Positions 1 through 11,082 of a stretch of 64,000 nucleotides of DNA are shown piece by piece. Location: positions 930,001 through 994,000 of the forward strand of contig JAZGTH010000072.1 in the NCBI GenBank assembly GCA_036877525.1, given 5' to 3'. The position numbers and the translations under genes were made by a program. The notes under the pieces are model-generated. The model was not told the DNA's origin. It made no database searches and worked only from the letters and a program-made list of their open reading frames with translations. Numbering within the stretch: position 1 is the first letter of the stretch; each line of letters begins with the position of its first letter. This stretch comes from Chromobotia macracanthus (Eukaryota; Chordata; Actinopteri; Cypriniformes; Botiidae).

Positions 1-317
1 ACAGTGTGGTTTCTTAGAAAATGCAGAATTAGTTCTGTTTTCTATTTTAAAGATAATGCTGTGACCTTTCTGACATCATACTTAAGGAAGTGACATCACA
101 ATATTTTAACCACATGATGCAAACAGAGATTTCTTAAGCAAATGTCACAGTTTCCTGAGAATAACCCTGGCAGGCAGAACTTACTGGCTATAAAGCCAAT
201 TGTATATTAGGCAAGAATTCTGGTATTTCTCATTCTTCTGCCTCAGTGTTGGTTGGTTGTGATAAAGCATGACACTGTGGTAATGACAACATGCAGAAGG
301 AAGTGATGCACACATAC

Positions 318-3300
318 CGGTGCTGCTGTAGAAGGCTAGCCCGTAGGAAGGGTGGAATTCTTCAATAAAAAACTGCGAGAGAGCAATCTCGTCAGTCCTT
401 AATGAATCGTTCCCATTCTTCCAATAGAGCATGAGGTCGTTCTCATTGTACGCGTCTTCAAGAGAGCAAAGAAACGGGGGGGAGGGGGGATAATAAGACA
501 GCAGACTCTCTTTGAAGATACATGGGCGGCACTCCTCAGAGGAAAGATGATAGAGCGTCAAAAAGGAGCTCCATCATCTCCCTCTGAAGCTGAAGTCCAT
601 GCAATTCAGGTGTGTGTGTGTGTATGTGTGTGTGTGTATGTGTCTGAGAAAGTCATATGATTAGGTTGAATGCATATGTGTATTTATGTGCATGTATATA
701 CCTGTAGATGTGTGGGTTTGTTTGCTAGTGGTCATAGGAAGACATGGCAATTACAACAATTTTAAACAACTAAAACAATTTTAATGTTTTAATTACAAAC
801 ATTAAAATTACTGTCATTCTTTCCTGACCTTTAAATACAGATATACAGTATATCATACTTAAAGATAAATGACATTATAGCTGTGTTATGTGTAAACTAT
901 ACTGCACTTAAAATCAAGGCCTAACCTTTCTATAGATATCTAATATGGGCTCTGAACCAGCTGCCCTGTGCAATGATGCACAATCTATAAACATATTTAG
1001 TGTTTCAGGGAATACAGAATTTCATACTAGTCTGAAACAGCATGAGGAGGAGTAAACACAACATTTCCATCATCACACTGGCAGCTTTATTGACAGGTTA
1101 AACTGAGTGCAGTGCATGTACTAATTCTTTTAACTGTTGATAGTACTTACTCTTTAGTGTTTGCATGCTACACACACATTCATTCTCTCTTACAGACTGT
1201 AATACTCACAACTCTCCAGCTCTAGAGAGCAGTTCTGTGTGTCTAGAGGAAACCTGCTGAAGTCCATAGAGCAAAGAGCCGTCACTGTGACTCTGCAAAG
1301 CACAATTCACACCTGTTACTTTAAAAAAAATCACTTACAAAGAGACTGAACGTGCCCAGTCTGAACATGGAAAAAAACATCTAAACAATGCAGAGTAATT
1401 CGACATTAAACGAATCCTACGTATGATTTAGCTTAACACAAGTCAAGGTACACAAGCCTACACTTGCAGTCTGTGTTGGGATTTCTTAGAAACAAATTCC
1501 TGCTCAACAGTTTTTTTTTTAAGTATTTTAAAGAAAACCACACCTCATCTGTCAGTGAATGTAAACAAAAGGGAATTCAGCCACTGCAGAGAGTGTCAGA
1601 TGTATTTTGAAAGTGTTAACCTAACAAATTACAAACATTAAAATTACTGTCATTCTTTTCTGACCTTTAAGTCATTTCAAACCTTTATAACTTGGCTTTT
1701 CTTAAAAAAATGTTAATGTTAAATCTTTTAATGAATCATGTCATTGGTCTTTCCCTTGCAACGATAGTTGTTCATAGTGATTATAGCTGTTAATCTCCAA
1801 AAGAACATTTCAGTCCAGTTTGTGAACTTCATCCAGTTTAATAAAAAAAAATTGTTCTTGAACACTGATTCTGATCTTCTGAGTTCAGCTCATTAAAGCA
1901 ATGATTCAGAAGCATTTCTCAAGTTAAGTCACCGGGAAAAGGTTATCAGTGAATAGTGCCTATTATTGGTCTGCATGGACTAATTTTCTGCTGCTTGTTG
2001 CATCGTTGAACTTAACATTCACTTCATTTTTTCAGACAATACATTAGTATTCACTGTGAACTGTTGTTATAAGAAAAGACCTTCCTCAAAATATCAAATC
2101 TTTCGTTCCAGAGAAAAAACTCCAAACAGATTTAGAACTTAACAGTGAGGAGAAAAAGTGTACTTCAAAGTAAAGACCTTCCAAGTAAACATCCTATAAC
2201 CTCTTTTAAAAACACACAGAAATGGTTTAGGGAAATTGCAAAACCGCTTGTAAGACAAACATCTGGTTTTAGGAAAGTGGTCCTCGCGGTACCTGACGCT
2301 GTAAAGAATGTTTCCATCTGGATAGACTCTGAGCATGATGTTTTCCATAGTGGTGTCATGAATGAAGGAACGCTTGGAGTGAACGAAGAAGACATCTGGC
2401 ACCCAGATTTTTTTCACCAGCCGAGCATCAAACGTTCGGCTTTTGTTGCTGCTGGATGGAAACCCCAGTCTGTCATCCTGCCAGTAATGTCTGAGGTACA
2501 AGGTCATTGTAAAGTCCTACACACACAAACAAGCCGTGATTAAGATTCTGTCTGTTTCTGTATTAGTAATTTTCAGTAGCTGCTTCTGCAACGTCACTAC
2601 CAGTCAACAGTCTAAACACAGTTAACTGAATTTACAGTGTGCTTCTTTTCAATTTACAGATTTAGGCTTAAATTCTTGAAATTCCTTTCGTAGACAGATA
2701 TGAAGTATGTGACTATGTATACGTTTCTTTAGAAAACAACCATTTTATATTATTTCTTTTAAATGAACAGTTGGATTTAAAAGGACAACCACAAATAGGG
2801 ACTGCTTATATGAACTTAAATGTTTAAAAACTGCAGATGGCTCCTCATGAAGTTGCCCCAGAGGATGTGTAGTGCTGTGTTTTCCAATTCTGTTCCTGGA
2901 GGCACAGCACCACGTTTTGGATGTATCCCTAATCATTCACACCTGAATCAGCTCATTAGTACAGAACTTCAAGACCTGAAACCACTGTGGCAAGATAAAG
3001 CAGACATCCAAAATGTATAATGTTGGTGTGCCTACAGGAAGAGGGTTGAGAAACACTCTAGACTGTGCAGAGCTGTAATCTTAGCAAACTGTGGCTTCTT
3101 TAAAAAAGCAAAACTGTTATCACTACATAGTTCCCATACTTGCTTTTGTGTATTTGCTAGTGTTCTAAAAAGTAAAAAAAAAATGTGTCCATCTGTATCT
3201 TTTGACCTTTACCCAGCTAACAATTTGGGTTCCTTAACGTTTCCATTAAGTAACAAAAATGTTAAAAATGTAAAAATGTTATTTTGAAAGTTCTTCAAAA

Positions 3301-6300
3301 CATCAGTTTTTTTAGACATTGTATTAAAGTTATGGCTTGGTTATAAGAATGTAATTCAAAGCGTTCCACTACTGCAAGAACACTATTTTGATAAATTTGA
3401 GAGAACATTTAGAGAACATTAGCCAACATTTCTGAGAATGTTTCCTGTTAGCTGGGTAGTGTACATCTAAGGTATATGCACTGTATGAGCATATCTATGG
3501 CACACTGTGCAGTATGCGACTTTGTAGTTGGATGGCTTTGACCTCAGACTCAGTTGTGAATTAGGTCTGTTTAAATGGTGGAGGATTTAAGCTGGTTGTA
3601 TGCTGACAGTGTTTAGAGCTCACGGGGTAAAGGTTAGAAATTAATAAAAGATCAGACACTTACCATGTTAACCTCTGAAATGCTGTCGATGCTCTCCACC
3701 TGCACATCAATGCCCACTGGAATAGCCGAGCCTGTCAAAAACACTGTATGTTAACAATGGTCTCATTTGTGTCCATTTGTATCGTTCCCAAAATGTTTTA
3801 GGTACAACCTCTGAAACAAAGTTGATCATTTGAAACTTAAATGAGATCCCAACTAAGAAGAACCTTTTCCTAACATTTCCAATACGTAACAAAAACATTA
3901 AAAATGTTATTTTGAAAGTTATAGAAATGTTCACAACATCCAGTTTTCTAGACGTTGTGTTAACATTATTGCTTTTTGTAAATTGGTTTCAAGAACGTTA
4001 TTCAAACTTTTTGTAATTCTGTAACATTTTAAAATGTTCCACTAATTCAGGAACAATGTTTTTGATATATATGATATATAACAATAGTAATAATAAAAAT
4101 ACATTTTACTTATGTTACTACAATGTTTTTGATAACTTTGAGAAAACTTTAGAGAATGTTAGCCAGCACTCCCTGTTAGCTAGCATCTCCATTCTGTTTT
4201 AAATAAACTACACTGTAAAAATTTCAACTTCATCTCATTTCAACTTACTCTTTGTAATCTTGACTGGTCTTGAGTTGTCGTAACTTTTAAGAAATGGTTG
4301 AAAAATTGCTTAACCTATTTTTTAAGATATACCAGTGAGGATTTGAAATTTAATGTTTAAAATGACTTGTGTAGCCAAGTTGATTAAACTTAAAAATTAA
4401 AAACTAAAAAAGTAGTTTTGTGAAGCATTCCCACAATCCCATTTCCTAAACACCTGTCCATGATGAATACTCTATGTGAAACATGACTTGTCAACAATGC
4501 ACTGAATGATGTTCATTGGGATCCATTAATTGAATGCTGAACTTCACAGTCAAATTCCTTTATATACAAATCTGAGTTATGTCAAACGATAACAGCACAA
4601 ATCCATCTCAGTAATGTCACCTGTGTTTATGAGCTGTCAAATCTGTTTCTGTTGCTTCAGTGATGATAAACCACCTATTAGCTACTTAGACCCATCAGTG
4701 GAGGTTCTGAGGCAACTGAAGGGGTAAATATTTGTGAGAGAACCAGAGCATGCAATTTCTGTTGTCATAACAGAATGACATGGGAAAGATTGATGTTTAA
4801 ATATCATAGTTGTGTATGGAGAGATGCGACCATTAAACCCTCTGTCCAGCCACTCTCTCTACTCAGAGATCCAACACAGCTGTATCATGTTAAACAAACA
4901 CATGCAGGCCAGTTACGTTCTCTGAGAAACACAAGTTAAAGGGTCTGGTATAGATTTGGTCCCAACGGAAAGCAGTGAACTGTTATATCAAATTCTCTCT
5001 CAGAACATTGGCTAAAATCTTTTCAAAGTTATCAAAAACATTCTTGCAGTAACGTTGGTAGAATGTTTTTAAATATATGCCATATATATCAAAATACATG
5101 CCATATATATCAAAATATATGCCATAGATATCAAAAATGCCTTAAGTTGTTAGTGGAATGTTTTAAAAATGTTACAGAATTGAAAAAGGTTTGAGTAAAG
5201 TTTTTTTAACCAAGTAATAACATTACTACAACGTGTAAAAAACAGGACGTTGTGAACATTCCTAGGACATTCAAAATAACATTTTTAATGTTTTTGTTCT
5301 TACAACGCTCTCACGGCCAGAAATTGTTAGCTGGCTATGTGCTACTCCTGCTGAGTCGTGACTGTGCTGCCAGCTGAATAAAGAGGATAAGCTTTCTGCA
5401 AACAGCTCCATCACAATGCACATGACTGAGACAGTGTGATTATCAAACTCTGCTGTTTTCAGAGAAGCACCAGTGCGAATGACGTTCCCCATAATCTGGA
5501 CTATAATAAAACAAAACTCAATCCCAGTGTTTGTGTACAGGGATTAGACCTTTACGATCACACACACACAAAAAATAACTCTAACAAAAGTACTATGGTA
5601 CAACCCTGTGTTTTAAACCCATAATAGTACCGTGTTATTTTGTAAAGTAGTCTTCCCTGGAGTACTATGTTAAAACTATAGTTAATGAATATCTTTTGTG
5701 TACCATCAGCTATATCATAGTAATCATTCAAAACCAAGATATCAAAAATGTTCACTGTATCGTAGTGTGCAGTATGTTTTTGTAAACAATGTTACATTGT
5801 TCACAGAAATACTTAAAAATTCGACAAATATGCTTTGTATGCACACTCATTAATGCTTCAATACCAAACCAAAATATTATCTAAATGGGCACAAAATTGC
5901 ATGCAGAACAGAACTAGTCCTTGTCAACAAGATTAACTGATTGAAAGAACTTTTACTCTTTATTCTTATTTTATAATCAGCAACCTCCAGTTATTCTGCA
6001 GGATTCAGTCACATACTACAGGCAGTCTCAGAGAGCAACTGAGGTTTAATCCAGATTACTCTGTACAAAAACACATCTGTCCTTAGTGTATTGTCTGTTT
6101 GGTACTACTCCCAATCTGGGTCAGACTGTTTTTTATGTTCTATTTATTTATTTATATATTTATTTTTGAGGACTGATTTAGATGCATTGCATGACACTCT
6201 AACCTACATTTTCGAAAGGTCTCAGGCCAGAATTATGTTCTGGTCAGCGTGACTTTGAAATGTTCTTATCTTGTCTTTTATTCAATGTAACAGAAGCAGA

Positions 6301-8235
6301 ACACAGTGCTGAACCCCTTTCTGTGGGTTCTCTCTCAATAAACACATACTGTCAAATAACAGCATGGCTGATATCTTTATCAGCACAGCATGTTTAAAAC
6401 AATGTAAGCAACTTAAAATGCATGAGACAACAAATGACTGTCAGGAAATCATAAAAAAAAAATCATTGCTATCCCAGCTCACAGCGAATGTTCTTATTTT
6501 AACATTGTATAAAACATTATTCTTAAGTTGTTAGTGGAATGTTTTAAAATTGTTACAGAATTAAAAAGTTTGAATAACGTTTATGAAGCAATAATGCAAT
6601 ACAACTAAGCAACAATGTTACAGCGTCTAAAAAAACAGACATTTTGAACATTCCAAAAACATTTAAAATAACATTTTAAACATTTTTGTTACTTAATGAA
6701 AACATTAGGGAAACGTACTTAAAATCGAAAATTGTTAGCTGGGATGTAACAAATAAAACACTGTTCAGATAATACTGATTGTAAAAATCTGTGTGTGAAT
6801 ACCATCCATACCTACTAAGAATTGGAAGGTACTTTCTGTACTCCACAGACATTCATAAAGATGGTTTTTAAAGGGCAAGAGTCTCACCTCCAAAACCAGG
6901 TCTCATAGCAAAGTCATGGTCCTCAATACGCAGGAGCTGCTCTGACTTAATCAGCAGAGATTTGGTGCTGTCAGACTTCTTCATTTTAAAGTCAATTCGG
7001 CTGTTTGAAAGAAGAGAGTTCAGCTTCATCTGAATTATGTGGTTACATTCAAGTTTACACTTATAGTGTATGGGTGTCTGTATTAGGGTAAAACAATTGT
7101 AGTGATTATTAATTTCTTTTCAAAACAAATATTGTTTGTAACACAAAACGCAAGAATGTATGTAACATGGTGCTGAAATGATTTTTGCTTAATGACATGA
7201 GTTTTAATCAATATTTTTAATCAAGTTGTTGTGATAGCGTTGAAACAATGTTTATAATTGGGGGTAATGGTATAAAAAACATTGAAAAATCTTTGGGCCT
7301 GAGGTGAGAGAACATTAGTTGAAATTTTAGCATTAACCTTTGCAACTACAATGACAAAAGAAAGAAAACGTTTTCTAAATGTTTTAACACAAATGACACC
7401 ATTTCCTGAAAATGAACCACCTCCAGTTTGGTACAAAAAGACTAAATTACTACCGAGTGTTTTGTTTTGTTTTTTATTTTAAATACCCTGCTCAACCATG
7501 AGCTGTAATTACAGACTTCCTTTATCCACAATTAATTATACCCTCAATCACACACACACTCAAATAACCCCATAACCCAAACTTCAGCTTGGTTTACACA
7601 AAAAACTACACAGTACACCAAACTTCAACAGGTTCATAATATACAAAGTTCAAACTACAAGATTCTTTTGCTAATACATTAAGGAGCTTTAAATGAAAAA
7701 ATAAAAATGTCCAAGGGCTGGTCTACTGTAGGTCCGGCATTTCTATCCCGAACTCAAAAAAGCAGCTCAAGGTGAAGTTCTAAACAGGTCTCAGATCAGC
7801 TATAGAGATCCATTATATTGGCATTTGGCATTTCAGATTTTGGTATCATGATCTTGACTCATAATAATATATGTCAAACCATCAAATTATTACTGAGCAA
7901 AGACAGCTGCTGTATACACTCAGTATCGCATAGTATAGATTATAAAGTATAGATTAGGCCTTATGAAATACCATATGCAATCTACCATGCAGGGCTATTA
8001 ACTAAAAGCTAAACATGCATACATGCATAAATTTATATATATAAAGCTAAACATCTGCTAAACATGCATTAATATATCAGAGGTGTCCTCACCCTTCATG
8101 CTTGTGTCTGTTGTTTTCCCCCAGGTAGACGTCCTTGTTTCTGCGATGGTTTGGAGCATTGGTTCCTTTAAGCAGAGCAACGGGCCACAGCCAGGCCAGG
8201 CACATTAGCCTTAGTGCCGGCAAAACCAAGTTCAT
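318..8235 (-). CDS. gabrr3: GABA-A receptor rho subunit, rho3-like, 5' part only
   Basis: Ligand-gated chloride channel subunit of the Cys-loop family, acting at the plasma membrane. Six coding exons on the minus strand join in phase: 8235-8093, 7000-6888, 3731-3664, 2516-2293, 1292-1210 and 455-318 (256 residues plus one base). The start at 8235 opens a signal peptide (MNLVLPALRLMCLAWLW). Later exons give EQLLRIEDHDFAMRPGFGG, ESIDSISEVNM, KKIWVPDVFFVHSKRSFIHD, the Cys-loop with 13 residues between its cysteines (CSMDFSRFPLDTQNC), and AYNENDLMLYWKNGN. All are typical of rho subunits. DFAMRPGFGGS, TMENIMLR and SQFFIEEF favour rho3 over rho1 and rho2. The last exon stops at SSTG, just before the first membrane helix, so the four helices and the C-terminus lie beyond the left edge. 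Which teleost co-orthologue (3a or 3b) cannot be told. Confidence 0.9.
791..834. repeat. 44-bp direct repeat, left copy
   Basis: AATTACAAACATTAAAATTA onward is repeated at 1627-1670 with one mismatch, 836 bp apart, the two copies flanking gabrr3 exon 5 (1210-1292). Confidence 0.7.
1627..1670. repeat. 44-bp direct repeat, right copy
   Basis: Matches 791-834 at 43 of 44 positions. Confidence 0.7.
2871..3060. mobile_element. Palindromic MITE-like element in a gabrr3 intron
   Basis: Left arm TTCCAATTCTGTTCCTGGAG and right arm GCCTACAGGAAGAGGGTTGA are imperfect reverse complements, as are GGATGT and ACATCC inside. I recall this as a common interspersed repeat in fish; no ORF. Confidence 0.55.
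3212..3456. mobile_element. Inverted-repeat element, CCCAGCTAACA family, complete copy
   Basis: Ends are CCCAGCTAACA and its reverse complement TGTTAGCTGGG, flanked by TA on both sides, which fits a TA target duplication. It is 245 bp, AT-rich and without a frame: a non-autonomous DNA transposon (MITE). It lies in the gabrr3 intron between exons 3 and 4. Confidence 0.7.
3848..4183. mobile_element. CCCAGCTAACA-family element, diverged copy
   Basis: Begins CCCAACTAAG and ends CTGTTAGCTAG, with the same internal phrases as the other copies (GTAACAAAAACATTAAAAATG, GATAACTTTGAGA). It lies in a gabrr3 intron and is extended by AT-rich sequence in the middle. Confidence 0.55.
4207..4420. mobile_element. 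Diverged copy of the 21478 element
   Basis: Shares TCTTGACTGGTCTTGAGTTG and GTAGCCAAGTTGATTAAACT with the complete copy; the terminal repeats are worn. It lies in the gabrr3 intron between exons 2 and 3. Confidence 0.5.
4991..5334. mobile_element. CCCAGCTAACA-family element, reversed copy, left end lost
   Basis: Runs opposite to the 3212 copy and ends AAATTGTTAGCTGG; the left end starts in the CTCAGAACATTGGC part. Inside, a 25-bp unit (ATATGCCATATATATCAAAA core) is repeated about three times between 5079 and 5145. Confidence 0.55.
6473..6743. mobile_element. CCCAGCTAACA-family element, reversed copy
   Basis: Starts CCCAGCTCACA and ends TGTTAGCTGGG, flanked by AT on both sides; 271 bp, in the gabrr3 intron between exons 2 and 3. 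Confidence 0.65.
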
Positions 8236-10714
8236 GGCTGAGGCCTGAGCTCCAGGATCTGATCGGGGAAAAATAAAGAGATGCTCCCCGGTCACAGAGG
8301 CTCAGAGTCGGGATCAGTCCGGAATGCTGCGGAACACCTTACCCAGCATCCCTTCCGCCTTGTGGGGTTTCCCATTTCCTGTGATTTCACAACAGCCCTT
8401 AGATCCACACTGGGTAGGAATATTTACATGATCTCCCCACTGAAGATCCCAGAAACATGACTTGTGACTTCAGGTTTCACTGGTGTGTTCTTGTGTATGT
8501 ATGACCATCAGTCTTTGTTTCCTGCAGTTCACCCCACCCTGCCTAAAAGCCTGTCTCTTCTTCTGACATGGTATATTCCCTGTGCCTCCTCCCTCTGATT
8601 AAACCAAATATCAGTTTATTTCTATAATGACAAAAGAATGACATTAATTCCTTCCTAATCTCCTTACACGCAGCTGCTGGAATCTTTCAGTAATCTATAA
8701 ACTTCAAGGGGAAGGTAAAACTACTAGTACCATCTCAACCACCAGATACCTGCCAGTCTCATTTTCCAAGAAAAGGGTTGAGACAGACATATTATCTACC
8801 CAGACATATTTTCTTAAGGATCAAACGGATCCCTGAAGAGACAGACACATGCATGTAACCAATATGTCTATGTACCTTTGAATTAAGAAATCTGTGCATT
8901 TGTCTCCTAAATGCAATATTGTCATCAAACATCACATGCCACATCACATCTCATTTTGTATAGTCGTTAAAGCAGCCACTCATGATTATTTTCACATTCT
9001 TCTATTTTCACTCCATTCTTGATTTTGTTCACTCCATTTTCACTCCAGCTTCACAAGGAGCCACCTGAGATGTTGTTCCAAAACAGAAGAGAGAGAGAGA
9101 GAGAGAGAGAGAAAGAAAGAAAGAAAGAGAGAAAGAAGTGTGTTTTAAGAGCTCACGTGAGAATAAACATGAGTGTGAGAGTCCATGGAACACAGTGGCC
9201 CACAATCAATAATAAAATTGCAGTAGTGCACTAGAGCAGTAATCCCAATCCAGTGACACGCTCTTCTAATCCGGGATTATAACCTGATTGAGGGCAGAGA
9301 AGAGTAGTGCCATCTAAGGGTGAGGTGCACGTGCCTCACAATGTATCTGTGGAAGATGCTGCTCTTTTACACTAATAGAGGATCATCCATCACTGTTCAG
9401 ATCATTAATCATTATAAGAGAGATATAAAAAGCTATTCTACAATCACTTTGAATCATCATAGGTTTAGCAACACCATATCCATAAACATCCTCTTGTGGT
9501 CAGATAATGCATGACTGTAGTGCTTATCCATATTGTTTTTGTTGTAAGTAGCCATGTGATGCCCCTAGTGGACAAATGTGAAAGTGTGCAAAACATTTTG
9601 TAGATGCATATTAATAGATTTTGCTTTCATGCTATTGAAAATATGTAAATCTATCTAAAACTGTTTAATACCTACGTTTACAATTTTCTTTGCACACTGT
9701 AGGCATCTTCTGCTAAATGAATAAATGTTTGCATTGCTCTGCAACATAAAAAAATGACAATAAGCCTGACCTGGACTTTTCCAGGACTTCCTGGAAAATA
9801 TCTAAAACACAAGTAAATAAATTTATTCACACCCATATAGTGTCATTACTGCAATAACAATATGCCTAGGATATAGTTTAAGTCCTGCAAAGTCTGAATA
9901 GATCACAGAACATGATACAGCTTGCTGTTTTTGTTCTAGGACATACATGCACATTAGTTGGACCAACCTGAAAATATTTTTTATTTAGCCTGGTTTTAGT
10001 TAGAGAGTATTTAGAGATTTTGGTCTTTTCCCCATTTAAGCACATAGGAGCTGTACTTTCATACCTGGAAAATAGCTGTCATAGGGGTGTTGCCAAAACG
10101 GCAGCTGAATAAATTGATTTGCTTTGGCTAACAGCATGTTGTTTGTATCTCCTGGACTTTGTGCTCTATGCTGCCCCTGGTGGCAGAATTTAACCACTGC
10201 TGCCATGTCATCAGCTGTAGCCCAAGAGCAGTAGATCAGTTCAGACAAGTAAAGCTGTTTCAGACACCTCAGATCAATACATTTGTAAACCTGCATGTTA
10301 GGCTGTCACCTGTCTTTATCTGTAAATACTACAAGCTTACACACCCTCCATCTGATGCCAAAAGGTGTGTGAAATGTCTATCGGAAAATAATAACATTAT
10401 TGGGCCAGAGCAATCTGTGTGTGCCTCTTTCAGGAAGGAAACACATGTTTCTGACGTTGAATCATTACTCATCCAAGTTACTGCAATCCATTACTAAGAG
10501 CACAAGTCACAAAGTCACATTAGTTACTACACACTTAGAGTTTGCCACGTTTGGTAAGAAGGTTGCCAGGAAAGTGACCTCACTTCCATATTTGACAAGC
10601 ATTTAACAAAGAGCAAGGTGTTGAGAAAAGAGACAGATATTCTAAAAGACTGGCATGTGGGATTTGAGTTTATCTTAAAGTGTTGTAGAAGAGTAGGGGT
10701 AGGTTGCTAATTAG
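8236..10714. other. Intergenic spacer between gabrr3 and the first B7-like gene
   Basis: The first 100 bases are probably the gabrr3 5'-UTR (minus strand); its promoter should follow. I found no TATA box that I trust. The rest holds a GA-rich microsatellite at about 9088-9137 and no coding frame with recognisable content. Confidence 0.5.
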
Positions 10715-10740
10715 TGACTCAGATCATGATCTATAAAGGA
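10715..10740 (+). promoter_or_regulatory. AP-1 site and TATA box of B7-like copy A
   Basis: A consensus AP-1 site (TGACTCA, 10715-10721) stands ten bases before CTATAAAGG (10731-10739). A CT repeat (10762-10785) and an exon-like leader to the ATG at 11083 follow. Spacing fits a start of transcription near 10760-10770, giving a leader of about 320 bases. AP-1 control would suit an activation-induced immune gene; that is inference. Confidence 0.5.
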
Positions 10741-11082
10741 GGCGTGGAAACCTGTCTACCAGCTCTCTCTCTCTCTCTCTCTCTCGTACACACACTCTGT
10801 TATTCACACCCACAAACTCACAGCACAGTGAATAGTGAGAAGACACCTTAGCAACAAACTCTGCCTTTTTTATATTCACAAAGGCTTTCATTCAGGTGGA
10901 CCCCGGGGAGCAACTTTTTCGTTTGTCTTTCATCTGCCATTTCAGGAGCAGAGAAGAGGATCAGGGTTTGATTTTGCCCTGCGAGAGGATCTTTGATGGT
11001 TCTCAGCTGTTAATCTTCTGTCTACATTTTACTTTAGTTCCACAGCTCTATCTCTCTCTGCCTCACACTGCTTTCAGAGAGA

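Noticed and set aside
2145..2543. 132-codon plus-strand frame over gabrr3 exon 4
   Set aside because: The minus strand carries the conserved rho-receptor exon with proper splice sites; this is its shadow.
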